26,714 nucleotides of DNA from JAAAOZ01 sp964496595 (GTDB lineage Bacteria > Chloroflexota > Anaerolineae > B4-G1 > SLSP01). Under the pieces are notes generated by a model that was given only the letters and a program-made list of their open reading frames with translations, did not search any database and had not been told where the DNA came from. Shown piece by piece: positions 7,690 through 15,197 of this stretch; positions within the stretch are counted from its first letter, which is position 1, and each line of letters starts with the position of its first letter. The stretch spans positions 1 to 26,714 of the forward strand of contig CAZCAI010000059.1 of the NCBI GenBank assembly GCA_964496595.1. Direction: 5' to 3'. A program made the translations under genes and the position numbers.

Positions 7690-7718
7690 TTGACAAACTT
7701 CCCACTTCCATATATCAT
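7690..7718 (+). promoter_or_regulatory. Sigma-70-type promoter of the SRP RNA
   Basis: A perfect -35 TTGACA (7690-7695), a 17-nt spacer and the -10 TATCAT (7713-7718) fit the housekeeping consensus. The predicted start is near 7725, about 18 nt before the terminal helix of the SRP RNA. Confidence 0.75.
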
Positions 7719-7742
7719 TACACGTGCTGATGGACACAAAGC

Positions 7743-7882
7743 ACGATACTCGATGGGTGCTGGGGGGTGGGGCCTGCGCGGCAGAAACCCTCGAACCCCG
7801 CCAGGTCCGGAAGGAAGCAACGGTAAGGGGGCCATTCTGGGCGCCGCAGCGTACCTGCCTTCCAGTACCCATCGGGTATCGT
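7743..7882 (+). ncRNA. ffs: Signal recognition particle RNA (4.5S type)
   Basis: The universal domain IV loop is present: CCAGGTCCGGAAGGAAGCAA at 7801-7820, with the GGAA tetraloop and the asymmetric loop bound by Ffh. The ends of the element pair in a long terminal helix: 7743-7763 (ACGATACTCGATGGGTGCTGG region) with 7862-7882, all Watson-Crick or G-U pairs. The RNA scaffolds the SRP that targets nascent membrane and secreted proteins to FtsY and the Sec translocon. At about 140 nt it is somewhat longer than E. coli 4.5S RNA. A consensus promoter (7690-7718) and an intrinsic terminator (7896-7929) bracket it, so it is an independent unit. The exact 5' and 3' ends are inferred from the helix. 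Confidence 0.93.
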
Positions 7883-7895
7883 TCTCATAAAAGTC

Positions 7896-7929
7896 GGGGC
7901 GATGGGGTCAGAGCTATCGCCCCTTTTTT
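7896..7929 (+). terminator. Intrinsic terminator of the SRP RNA
   Basis: The stem GGGGCGAT (7896-7903) with ATCGCCCC (7916-7923) is followed by six Ts (7924-7929). It lies 13 nt after the SRP RNA helix and just upstream of the YabE-like gene. Confidence 0.88.
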
Positions 7930-7955
7930 GTACCTGGCATGGGCTTGAGGTGGCT

Positions 7956-9329
7956 ATGAACCGACGTTTTCGCATCGTGGCGCTGATTTTGGGCGGGCTG
8001 GCGATGATCGCCTTGACCGCCGGCTACCGCGCGACGCTGACGCCGGTCACCTTGACCGTCGATGACGAGGCGCGCAAGGTCTACACCCACCAGCCCACGG
8101 TGGCGCTGCTCCTGGCCGATCTGGGCATCAGCCTGCGTGCGGAGGATCGCGTCCGGCCGGCGTTGGACGCGCCCGTGACCGCCAAGATGGACGTGCGCAT
8201 CGATCACGCCCGCCCGGTCGTGATCGTCGTCGATGGCCAGGAGCACCTGCGCTACGCTCACCAGGAGTCGCCGGCGGATTTGATCGCCGCCTTGGATGTG
8301 ACGTTGGATCGCCACGACACCTTGGACGTCCGCCCGCCGACCATCGTCGATCCACCGAACACGCGCTTCCGCGTGGTGGTGGAGCGCGCCGTCGAGGTCG
8401 TGCTGGAGGCGGGCGCCGTGCGCACCGCCTTCTACACCCACGCCGATACCGTCGGCGAGGCGCTCACCTCGGCGGGGATTCGACTCTACCGCGCGGATCG
8501 GCTCTATCCCGCGCCCGCGACGCCCGTGCAGCAGGGCATGCACATCCGCCTGGAGCGCTCCATTCCCGTCTCCATCTGGGTCGATGGTCACGAACTGCGC
8601 ACGCGCACCCATCGCGCCCGCGTGGGCGAGGTGCTGGCCGATCTGGGCGTCACGCTAAACGGGCAGGACTACACCCATCCCGACCTCGACGCGCCGCTGG
8701 GCGAGGGCGCGGAGATTCGCGTCGTGCGCGTCACCGAAAGCGTCATCGTCGAGCAAAGCCCCATCCCCTTCGAATCGGTCTGGCAGCCCGACCCGGAGTT
8801 GGAGATCGATCACCAGCATCTGCTTCAGGAGGGCGATCCGGGCGTCTTGGAACGCCGCATCCGCTTCCGCTACGAAAATGGTCAGGTGGTGGATCGGCGG
8901 GTCGAGGGGGAGAGCATCGTGCAGGCGCCTACCGATCGCGTGATGGGGTATGGCACCAAAGTCGTGGTCCGTGAATTGCAGACTTCGAGCGGCACGGTCT
9001 CCTATTGGCGCGTCGTGCGGATGTTGGCGACCTCCTACAGCGCCAGCACCGCCGGGACGCCCAGATCCTCGCCCTATTATGGCCGCACGGCGACCGGCCT
9101 CCAGATGCGGCATGGCATCGTCGCGGTTGATCCCAACGTCATCCCGCTGAGGAGCGAGGTCTACGTACCCGGCTACGGCGTGGGCCTGGCGGCGGATACC
9201 GGCGGCGCGATCAAAGGCAAGCGCATCGATCTGGGCTACGACGACGACAATTTGGAGTTGTGGTATCGCTGGGTCGATGTCTACATGCTCACGCCGGTGC
9301 CGGATAATATAAATTATACGGGGCCGTAG
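7956..9329 (+). CDS. YabE-like DUF348/G5/3D cell-wall protein
   Basis: The 457-residue protein has an N-terminal membrane or signal helix (RIVALILGGLAMIALTAG), then four DUF348-like modules (each about 60 residues, with a core like VDG..R.Y.TH..TV.E.L...GI.L), a G5-like segment (about residues 265-345) and a C-terminal 3D domain. The 3D domain shows its signatures ATSYS, TATG, GIVAVDPNVIPL and AADTGGAIKG with the conserved aspartates. This layout is that of Bacillus YabE and Rpf-related proteins, thought to cleave or remodel peptidoglycan outside the cell. The longer frame from 7902 would start inside the SRP terminator; ATG 7956 has GAGG at 7947-7950, so it is chosen. It is followed by rsmA, as yabE and ksgA are near neighbours in Bacillus. 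Confidence 0.88.
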   Translation: MNRRFRIVALILGGLAMIALTAGYRATLTPVTLTVDDEARKVYTHQPTVALLLADLGISLRAEDRVRPALDAPVTAKMDVRIDHARPVVIVVDGQEHLRYAHQESPADLIAALDVTLDRHDTLDVRPPTIVDPPNTRFRVVVERAVEVVLEAGAVRTAFYTHADTVGEALTSAGIRLYRADRLYPAPATPVQQGMHIRLERSIPVSIWVDGHELRTRTHRARVGEVLADLGVTLNGQDYTHPDLDAPLGEGAEIRVVRVTESVIVEQSPIPFESVWQPDPELEIDHQHLLQEGDPGVLERRIRFRYENGQVVDRRVEGESIVQAPTDRVMGYGTKVVVRELQTSSGTVSYWRVVRMLATSYSASTAGTPRSSPYYGRTATGLQMRHGIVAVDPNVIPLRSEVYVPGYGVGLAADTGGAIKGKRIDLGYDDDNLELWYRWVDVYMLTPVPDNINYTGP

Positions 9330-9359
9330 CTTTTTTCACTGGGGAGATTTATCAGGCGG

Positions 9360-10223
9360 ATGGAAGATCCACGCGCGTTGTTGCAGCGATATAATCTGGC
9401 CCCGCGTAAATCGCTGGGGCAGAACTTTTTGGTAGCCCCGTCCGCGCCGGATCGCATCGCGGAGCAGGCCGATCTGACGGCGGATGATACGGTGCTGGAG
9501 ATCGGCGCCGGCGTGGGGACGCTGACCTCGGCGCTGGCCGCGCGCGCCGGGCGCGTCATCGCGGTGGAGACCGATCCGGAGCTGGCGGCGGTGCTCTCTC
9601 AGGAATTCGCGGGGCAGGAGCATGTCGAGATTGTCCACGGCGATATTTTGGAGCTGTCGGCGCCGGAACTGTTAGATATGACGCCCGGCCCGGATGCGCG
9701 TCCGCTCTGGGGCGCACGCCGCCCTCATTATAAAGTGGTTGCGAACCTGCCCTACTACATCACCGCCGCCGTCATTCGCCACATCTTAGAGGCGCCCATC
9801 CGCCCGGCGCAGTTAGTCGTGACCGTCCAGCACGAGGTGGCTCAGCGCATTACAGCGCGTCCCGGCAATCTGAGCGTTCTGGCGGTCGGCGTGCAATTCT
9901 ACGGCAAACCTCGCATCTGCTTCCGGCTGGGACGCGGCGCCTTCTATCCCGCGCCCAAGGTCAATTCGGCCGTCGTCCGCGTCGATCTCTACGACGAGCC
10001 GCCGGTTTCGGATGTGGACGTGGCGCGCTTCTTTACCGTCGTGCGCGCGGGCTTCGCCCACCGGCGGAAGCAGTTGCACAACACACTGAGCGCCTCACTA
10101 CACATGGATGCGCACGAGGTCACGGCGGCGCTAGACGCGGCGGGCATCGATTCACGGCGTCGCGCCCAGACCCTCACGTTGGAGGAATGGGCCATCGTGA
10201 CCCAGGCGCTGATGCGTTTGTAG
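9360..10223 (+). CDS. rsmA: 16S rRNA dimethyladenosine transferase
   Basis: RsmA (KsgA) uses S-adenosylmethionine to dimethylate two adjacent adenosines in the 3'-terminal hairpin of 16S rRNA, late in 30S assembly. The 287-residue product has the family motifs: RKSLGQNFL (residues 16-24), the SAM-binding VLEIGAGVGTLT (45-56), the catalytic NLPYYIT (129-135) and FYPAPKVNSAVV. There is a short extra loop (about 106-123) before the NLPY motif. The start is ATG 9360, immediately after AGGCGG, while a better GGGGAG lies 13 nt upstream, so the ribosome site is not ideal. The upstream YabE-like gene ends 30 nt before with no terminator, so both are likely cotranscribed. An intrinsic terminator follows at once. 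Confidence 0.95.
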   Translation: MEDPRALLQRYNLAPRKSLGQNFLVAPSAPDRIAEQADLTADDTVLEIGAGVGTLTSALAARAGRVIAVETDPELAAVLSQEFAGQEHVEIVHGDILELSAPELLDMTPGPDARPLWGARRPHYKVVANLPYYITAAVIRHILEAPIRPAQLVVTVQHEVAQRITARPGNLSVLAVGVQFYGKPRICFRLGRGAFYPAPKVNSAVVRVDLYDEPPVSDVDVARFFTVVRAGFAHRRKQLHNTLSASLHMDAHEVTAALDAAGIDSRRRAQTLTLEEWAIVTQALMRL

Positions 10224-10226
10224 TCA

Positions 10227-10255
10227 GGCACGCAATAGAATGGCGTGCCGTTTTT
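10227..10255 (+). terminator. Intrinsic terminator after rsmA
   Basis: GGCACGC (10227-10233) pairs with GCGTGCC (10243-10249), followed by G and five Ts. It starts 4 nt after the rsmA stop. Confidence 0.82.
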
Positions 10256-10326
10256 AATCACGAGGCTCTTGTGCTAACGCTACTCCGCTGCGCTGCGTAG
10301 CTGACTACGAACGAAACGAACTAAAT

Positions 10327-10353
10327 AAAAAACCCCCGCATCAAGCGGGGGTT
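10327..10353 (-). terminator. Intrinsic terminator after gltX
   Basis: On the minus strand a perfect CCCCCGC/GCGGGGG stem with a 5-nt loop is followed by six Ts. It lies about 23 nt after the gltX stop and faces the rsmA terminator. Confidence 0.88.
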
Positions 10354-10375
10354 TGTGCTTTCAGGTGAGTTTATC

Positions 10376-11854
10376 TCACGCGGATTCTTCTTCAATATGC
10401 GCCGTCAACTTATCCTCGGCGCGGCTTAAGCGCTGAAGCGTCTTGGAGCGCCCGAGTGCCTCTAACGTGCCGAAGAGCGGCGGCGCGACGCGCTTGCCCG
10501 TCGTGGCGGTGCGCACCAGGCCGAAGAGTTGGCCGGCCTTGAGGCCCATATCCTTGGCCAATTGGCGCATCGGCACTTCCATCGCCTCGGTATTGAAGTG
10601 CACGAGCTTGGAGAGCAGCTTCTGCGTCTTTTCCAACGCCTCACGGCTCTTTTCTGCCGTCATCTTCTTGCCAATGAGTTGCTCGACCGGTGGGGTCTCC
10701 AACTCGCCAAAGACGAAGTCGGTGAGGTCAATGACGTCGCGCAGGGTTTTGAGGCGCTCTTGCACCAGCGGCGTCAGCGTCCGCAGTGTGGGCATCAGCT
10801 CTGTGGGCGCCGGCGTGGGGATGAGGCCCGCATCCTGCCAGAAGGGAATGAGCCGGTACAGCAGCTCTTCCTCATCCAAGTTGCGGATGTAGGCGCCGTT
10901 CATCCAGTTGAGCTTGTCGTAGGAGAAGACGGCGGGGGCTAAATTCACACGCGAGAGATCAAAGCGCTCGATCAACTCCTCGCGGCTGAAGATCTCCTGC
11001 TCGTCGCCCTCGCCGGGCGCCCAGCCCAGCAGGGTGAGGAAGTTGAAGACGGCTTCGGGCAGGTAGCCCTGGCGCCTGAACTCGTCAATCGAGACGGCGC
11101 CGTGCCGCTTGGAGAGCTTCTTGCCGTCCGGCCCCATCACCAGCGGGACGTGCACGAAAACCGGCGGTTCCCATCCAAAAGCGTGGTACAGGATCACGTG
11201 TTTGGGCGTGCTGGGCAGCCACTCGTCCGCCCGGATGATGTGGCTGATCTTCATCAGATGATCATCGACCACGACGGCCAGGTGATAGGTGGGGAAGCCG
11301 TCGGATTTGATCAGAACTTGATCATCCAGGATGCGATTCTCGAACGCCACATCGCCCTTGAGTAGATCGTGGACGGTCGTTGTGCCTTCCAGCGGCACTT
11401 TGAGCCGCACGACGTGTGGTTCATCGGGGGAGATGGCATCGGGGGGCTGATTGCGGCAGTGGCGATCATACATCGGCGGCCGGCCTTGGGCGCGCTGCGC
11501 CTGGCGGACCTTCTCCAATCGCGCCTCCGAGCAATTGCAGCGGTAGGCGTGGCCCTTCGCGATGAGTTCTTCAGCCTTCTCGTGATAGAGTTTCACACGT
11601 GCGGATTGAATGTAGGGGCCGTAGTCGCCGCCGACGCCAGGCCCTTCGTCCCAATCCATCCCCAGCCATCGCAGGCTGTCGGTGATCACTTGTATAGCAT
11701 CCTCCACGTAGCGGGAGCGGTCGGTATCCTCGATGCGGAGGACGAACGCGCCGTTGTTCTGGCGGGCGTGGAGCCAATTGAAGACCACGGTGCGAATATT
11801 CCCGATGTGAGGATACCCTGTGGGACTCGGAGCAAAACGAACCCGAACTGTCAT
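10376..11854 (-). CDS. gltX: Glutamyl-tRNA synthetase
   Basis: This class I aminoacyl-tRNA synthetase charges tRNA-Glu (and in many bacteria also tRNA-Gln for later amidation) using ATP. The 492-residue length is typical. The HIGH-type motif is FAPSPTGYPHIGN (residues 7-19) and the KMSKS-type motif is KKLSKRHG (245-252). Cysteines 106, 108 and 133 with Y129 form the zinc-binding insert seen in many GluRS. The ATG at 11854 is preceded by AAGGAG with a 7-nt spacer. The gene has its own extended -10 promoter and a structured leader with a long inverted repeat. Whether it is discriminating cannot be told from sequence alone. Confidence 0.96.
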   Translation of the reverse strand: MTVRVRFAPSPTGYPHIGNIRTVVFNWLHARQNNGAFVLRIEDTDRSRYVEDAIQVITDSLRWLGMDWDEGPGVGGDYGPYIQSARVKLYHEKAEELIAKGHAYRCNCSEARLEKVRQAQRAQGRPPMYDRHCRNQPPDAISPDEPHVVRLKVPLEGTTTVHDLLKGDVAFENRILDDQVLIKSDGFPTYHLAVVVDDHLMKISHIIRADEWLPSTPKHVILYHAFGWEPPVFVHVPLVMGPDGKKLSKRHGAVSIDEFRRQGYLPEAVFNFLTLLGWAPGEGDEQEIFSREELIERFDLSRVNLAPAVFSYDKLNWMNGAYIRNLDEEELLYRLIPFWQDAGLIPTPAPTELMPTLRTLTPLVQERLKTLRDVIDLTDFVFGELETPPVEQLIGKKMTAEKSREALEKTQKLLSKLVHFNTEAMEVPMRQLAKDMGLKAGQLFGLVRTATTGKRVAPPLFGTLEALGRSKTLQRLSRAEDKLTAHIEEESA

Positions 11855-11893
11855 TGCATACTCCTTCTTGATTTGAAATTTCTTGAGTCGAAT

Positions 11894-11989
11894 CCTTGCG
11901 AAGGTTAACAGGAGCTTTGGTAAACAGATTAATCTACTCGCTGCACCTGATACAAACTTTTCAAGGTCACTTGCGTAACCTTCGCAAGG
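11894..11989. repeat. Long inverted repeat in the gltX leader
   Basis: CCTTGCGAAGGTTA (11894-11907) and its exact reverse complement TAACCTTCGCAAGG (11976-11989) flank 68 nt. Both arms fall between the predicted gltX start of transcription and the gltX ATG, so the leader RNA can fold on itself. The same 13-nt core occurs once more at 15892-15904, which favours a dispersed repeat over a gene-specific regulator. No T-box signature was found. Confidence 0.7.
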
Positions 11990-12002
11990 GTGAGTTGATG
12001 TT

Positions 12003-12008
12003 ATTATA
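12003..12008 (-). promoter_or_regulatory. Extended -10 promoter of gltX
   Basis: On the minus strand TGCTATAAT gives a perfect -10 with the extended TGn element. The -35 region (TTAATC) is weak, as is common for extended -10 promoters. It lies just after the rodA stop and implies a leader of about 140 nt. Confidence 0.5.
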
Positions 12009-12027
12009 GCACATCGCGGCTAAGAGA

Positions 12028-13122
12028 TTAAAACTCCATGCGCTTCTGGCGCATGGCGACGCTTTCCACCAGGCCCAGCCCAACGTAGGTGATGACCAGG
12101 GTGCTGCCGCCGTAACTGACAAAGGGCATCGGGAGGCCGGCCACGGGGATGACGTTGAGGTTCATCCCGACGTTGATCAGCAGTTGGTAGAAGATGTAGA
12201 TCGTCACGCCGACGACGATGAGTTGCCCCGTCGCATCGCCGGCGTTGGCCGCGATACGCAACAGACGCCAGAGCAGCAGGCCGAAGAGCAGGAAGAGCAG
12301 GCCGGCGCCGATGAAACCCAGTTCTTCGCACAACACCGAGAAGATGAAGTCGGTGTGGCGGACGCGCAGGAAGTGCAACTGGCTCTGGGTGCCGATGGCG
12401 AAGCCTTTGCCCCATAGCCCCCCCGATCCGATGCTGATCAGCGCCTGCTCGATGTTCCAGTAAGCGGCGGCGTCGGCGGTGGGATCGAGGAAGGTGTAAA
12501 TGCGATCTCGCATGTAATCGCTCATATTGAGCCACAATAGCGGCGCGCCAAGCATGCCCAATACGCCGATGCCTTCTAAATAGACTAATTTGATCCCGGA
12601 AGCGAAAAGCATCGCGGCCCAGGTAACGACGTAAAGCGTCGCGGTGCTGAGATTGGGCTGCTCGAAGACCAAAAACGCGGCGATGCCGGCCATAATCGCC
12701 GAGGTGATCAACTCCTGCAGGCCGGGCGGGGTGGGGGCGTTGCGGGCCAATAGACTCGCTTGGCTGATAATTAGTAAAATCAAGGCCGGGTAGGCGAGCT
12801 GAATGGAGATGCCGCCGATGTAGATAAAGCGGCGCACCGCACCGATCTCACTGCTGCCAAAAAGCAGGGTGAAAATCAGCGTGCTAATAGTCGCGAAGTA
12901 GATGGGCCATTGGAGGCTTTCCAGCAGGTGGTAATCGATGAACGAGGTGAGCAGGAGCATCACGGCGCCCACGGCGGCGTAGATGGCCTGCCGTCGCCAC
13001 GTGTTCGCCAGATCCACGGAGCCGCGCGTTGCGCTGAAGATCATCGCGACGCCGACGGTCGTCAACAAGAGCGCCAGGATCAGCAAACTCCAATCGAAGT
13101 GCTGCCAGGTAGAACGACGCAT
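12028..13122 (-). CDS. rodA: SEDS peptidoglycan polymerase RodA
   Basis: The 364-residue polytopic membrane protein belongs to the SEDS (FtsW/RodA/SpoVE) family, glycosyltransferases that polymerise lipid II glycan strands with a partner class B PBP. About ten hydrophobic helices are visible. The conserved C-terminal block is present: ISIGSGGLWGKGFAIGTQ, then RHTDFIFSVLCEELGFIG, then VSYGGS. It is called RodA rather than FtsW because it sits with the min genes and has no long N-terminal tail; this is the less certain part. It starts 11 nt after minE and is the last gene of the minCDE-rodA run, linking septum placement with wall elongation. Confidence 0.9.
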   Translation of the reverse strand: MRRSTWQHFDWSLLILALLLTTVGVAMIFSATRGSVDLANTWRRQAIYAAVGAVMLLLTSFIDYHLLESLQWPIYFATISTLIFTLLFGSSEIGAVRRFIYIGGISIQLAYPALILLIISQASLLARNAPTPPGLQELITSAIMAGIAAFLVFEQPNLSTATLYVVTWAAMLFASGIKLVYLEGIGVLGMLGAPLLWLNMSDYMRDRIYTFLDPTADAAAYWNIEQALISIGSGGLWGKGFAIGTQSQLHFLRVRHTDFIFSVLCEELGFIGAGLLFLLFGLLLWRLLRIAANAGDATGQLIVVGVTIYIFYQLLINVGMNLNVIPVAGLPMPFVSYGGSTLVITYVGLGLVESVAMRQKRMEF

Positions 13123-13132
13123 AAACCGTTAC

Positions 13133-13411
13133 CTACCCGCGCCTCCGACGCTGAGTTGGTTGGAGGGGGACGTCGGCGACCAGCCGGGTGTTCCGTCGAT
13201 CCTCGGTGAAGTTGACTTGGACGTGCTCCGCGTCGATGTCGAGATGCTTCGAGAGCACCCCGATGATTTCATCTTTGATGACTTCCATAATGCCGGGTGA
13301 GATATTGGCGCGATCGTGAGAGAGGACGAGGCGCAAGCGTTGCTCCGCGATGGCCTGCCCTGAATTCTCAGAGCGGTGAAAGAGATTGTTGAACATAGTC
13401 TTTAAGTCCAT
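13133..13411 (-). CDS. minE: Cell division topological factor MinE
   Basis: The 92-residue protein has the MinE layout: an N-terminal membrane-contacting segment (LKTMFNNLFHR), the MinD-contacting helix (AIAEQRLRLVLSHDRA) and the C-terminal dimerisation domain (KDEIIGVLSKHLDID, then VNFTEDR). MinE stimulates the MinD ATPase and drives release of MinCD from the membrane. It follows minD by 33 nt. Its presence suggests dynamic Min behaviour rather than a static MinCD system. Confidence 0.94.
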   Translation of the reverse strand: MDLKTMFNNLFHRSENSGQAIAEQRLRLVLSHDRANISPGIMEVIKDEIIGVLSKHLDIDAEHVQVNFTEDRRNTRLVADVPLQPTQRRRRG

Positions 13412-13444
13412 AGGCTCTCCTTGCTGATTAACATCGGTCGCGCG

Positions 13445-14233
13445 CTATCGCGCGCCGAAAATCCGCTGCAAGATGCCCGGCTCCCTCAGCGGCTCGAGCG
13501 GCACATCTTCCCCGCGCAGGCGGCGGGCGATGTTGTAGAATGCTTTGCTGGCCAGCGTGTTTTGCCGCAAGACGACGGGTTGCCCGCGGTTGCTGGCCGC
13601 TAAAATATCGTTGTCCTCCGGCACCACGCCGATGAGATCAATCGCCAGGAGATCAACCACGGTATCCGAATCCAACATCTCGTTGCGGCGCACCATATTT
13701 ACCTGCATCCGATTGATGATGAGGCGGGATGAGATGCCTCGGGCCTGCGCCTCGATCAGGCCGATCACGCGATCCGCATCGCGCACGGCGGCGACCTCTG
13801 GGTTGGTGATGATCAGCACCTGGTCGGCGGGCGCGACGGCGTATTGAAAGCCATGCTCGATGCCGGCGGGCGAATCGATGAGCACGTAGTCCGCAATCTC
13901 GGCGGCTTTGTGCGCGACCCGCTTCATATCCTCGATGGTGATGGCCGTCTTATCGCGCGTCTGCGCCGCCGGGATCAAAAACAGCTCTGGATAGCGCTTA
14001 TCGCGCACCAGAACCTGGCGGAAGCGGCAGCGTCCTTCGATGTAGTTCACAATATCATAGACGATCCGATTTTCTAATCCCAACATCACATCTAGATTGC
14101 GGAGGCCGATGTCGGCGTCGATGCAGACGACCCGCTCGCCCAGCATTGCCAGACCCAATCCAATATTCGCGGTGCTGGTGGTTTTGCCCACCCCGCCCTT
14201 TCCAGATGAGATCGTGATAATTTTTCCAGCCAT
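13445..14233 (-). CDS. minD: Septum-site determining ATPase MinD
   Basis: The 262-residue ParA/MinD-family ATPase has a deviant Walker A KGGVGKTT (residues 12-19, signature lysine K12), the switch I region CIDADIGLRNLD and the switch II region IDSPAGIE. It ends in a short amphipathic helix, EPGILQRIFGAR, the membrane-targeting sequence. MinD binds the membrane with ATP and recruits MinC to block FtsZ near the poles. There is one base between the minC stop and the minD start, so the two are coupled. Confidence 0.96.
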   Translation of the reverse strand: MAGKIITISSGKGGVGKTTSTANIGLGLAMLGERVVCIDADIGLRNLDVMLGLENRIVYDIVNYIEGRCRFRQVLVRDKRYPELFLIPAAQTRDKTAITIEDMKRVAHKAAEIADYVLIDSPAGIEHGFQYAVAPADQVLIITNPEVAAVRDADRVIGLIEAQARGISSRLIINRMQVNMVRRNEMLDSDTVVDLLAIDLIGVVPEDNDILAASNRGQPVVLRQNTLASKAFYNIARRLRGEDVPLEPLREPGILQRIFGAR

Positions 14234-14234
14234 A

Positions 14235-14900
14235 TTACCCCCTTACGGTCCAGGGAATTGCGACAATTGTATTATTGCTAATCTTGGCCATCTCCGGCTG
14301 TGATCGGCTCTCTTGATCCTCCGGCGCGCGACTGATGTGTCCTGCGATGCGCAGTTGCGACGGCATCAAGTCGAGGGCGCAGACGACGCACGATTCGTCG
14401 CCCAGCGCGCCCGCGTGCACCAGACCGCGCGCGCGGCCCCAGATGATGATGTTGCCGCCGGCGATCACCTCCGCGCCGGGATTGACGTCGCCCAGCAATA
14501 TCACGTGGCCGGGCGATTGGACGCGCTGCCCGGATCGCAACGTGCGTTGGAGGAATAGGCCGTTGTAGTCAGGATCGGCAGGTTTCTGGGATTTCGACTT
14601 CGCGACCTCGCCCGGCAAGCGCGTGCGCAGTCCGTAAGCGCGCGCCGTGCGCGTGGCCGTCGCGTTCTCGCTTAAAATGGCCCACAATTCCATATCATAT
14701 TGATCCAGTAACCGTCGCAGGGTGCGCAACTCCTCGTCCGTCAGACCGCGCGCGCCCAAATCCAAAATCACGCGCCCGCCCCGGAAGAAGTCGCCGCCAT
14801 CCTCCAAAGAAAATTCCAAGGCGCGTATCACCTCCGGCCACGATTCGACAAGCGGCTGGAGGCGGATGCCTTGGGGTGTTCCCTTCAGTGTCACTGGCAT
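14235..14900 (-). CDS. minC: Septum-site determining protein MinC
   Basis: MinC inhibits FtsZ polymerisation and is recruited by MinD. The N-terminal domain starts PVTLKGTPQGIRL, as in MinC alignments. The C-terminal domain is the beta-helix seen in GDVNPGAEVIAGGNIIIWG and GALGDESCVVCALDLMPSQLRIAG, the MinD-binding and dimer part. The frame is open to an ATG at 14921, but that ATG lies within the -10 box. ATG 14900 gives a 221-residue protein matching the family start and is chosen; ATG 14909 is also possible. First gene of minC-minD-minE-rodA. Confidence 0.92.
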   Translation of the reverse strand: MPVTLKGTPQGIRLQPLVESWPEVIRALEFSLEDGGDFFRGGRVILDLGARGLTDEELRTLRRLLDQYDMELWAILSENATATRTARAYGLRTRLPGEVAKSKSQKPADPDYNGLFLQRTLRSGQRVQSPGHVILLGDVNPGAEVIAGGNIIIWGRARGLVHAGALGDESCVVCALDLMPSQLRIAGHISRAPEDQESRSQPEMAKISNNTIVAIPWTVRG

Positions 14901-14919
14901 TCTTTCCATATATAGAGGC

Positions 14920-14937
14920 ATTATATCACAAAGTGAT
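14920..14937 (-). promoter_or_regulatory. minC promoter with abutting palindrome
   Basis: On the minus strand TGATATAAT is an extended -10 (TATAAT at 14920-14925); the -35 is weak. The palindrome ATCAC-AAA-GTGAT (14925-14937) overlaps its upstream edge and could be an operator. The predicted transcription start, near 14913, leaves only about 4 to 13 nt before the possible minC starts. Confidence 0.45.
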
Positions 14938-14940
14938 GTT

Positions 14941-15197
14941 GGGGAAAATTAAAAAACCATGTCAGGAGCGGAAACATCAAAGCAGCAAAGCAATAAAGCG
15001 GCAAATCACATCTGCTTCATCGGCTCCATCCGCTGATGGTTTAGGCTTTTTCTGATTTTGATGTATAAAGGTAGTTGATTTATCCAGACCTTCCGGGAAG
15101 CCAATAGCGAGTTTTGGTCTGGTCGCAGCTTCCCGGAAGGTAGAAATAACCTGTTCAAATCTCGCGCCGGCCGGTGGGCCGCGCCAGGAGGTGATAG
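14941..15197. other. Intergenic region between minC and the DUF1461 gene
   Basis: No gene was seen. It holds an eight-nucleotide-period tract (14979-15010: AAAGCAGC, AAAGCAAT, AAAGCGGC, AAATCACA) and the inverted repeat at 15084-15141. The perfect anti-SD match AGGAGGTGAT lies at 15186-15195. Confidence 0.6.
15084..15141. repeat. Inverted repeat with two competing pairings
   Basis: ACCTTCCGGGAAGC (15088-15101) has its exact reverse complement GCTTCCCGGAAGGT at 15128-15141, with 26 nt between. In addition CCAGACC (15084-15090) can pair with GGTCTGG (15116-15122). The two pairings share bases 15088-15090, so they exclude each other in full. No poly-T follows, so it is not a standard terminator. 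Confidence 0.65.

Noticed and set aside
7914..8612. Minus-strand frame of 232 codons inside the YabE-like gene
   Set aside because: Rich in Arg, His, Gly and Asp and mirrors the DUF348 repeats on the other strand; it also runs into the SRP RNA terminator.
11855..12008. T-box riboswitch before gltX
   Set aside because: No T-box consensus (such as AGGGUGGNACCGCG) and no leader terminator with a T run.
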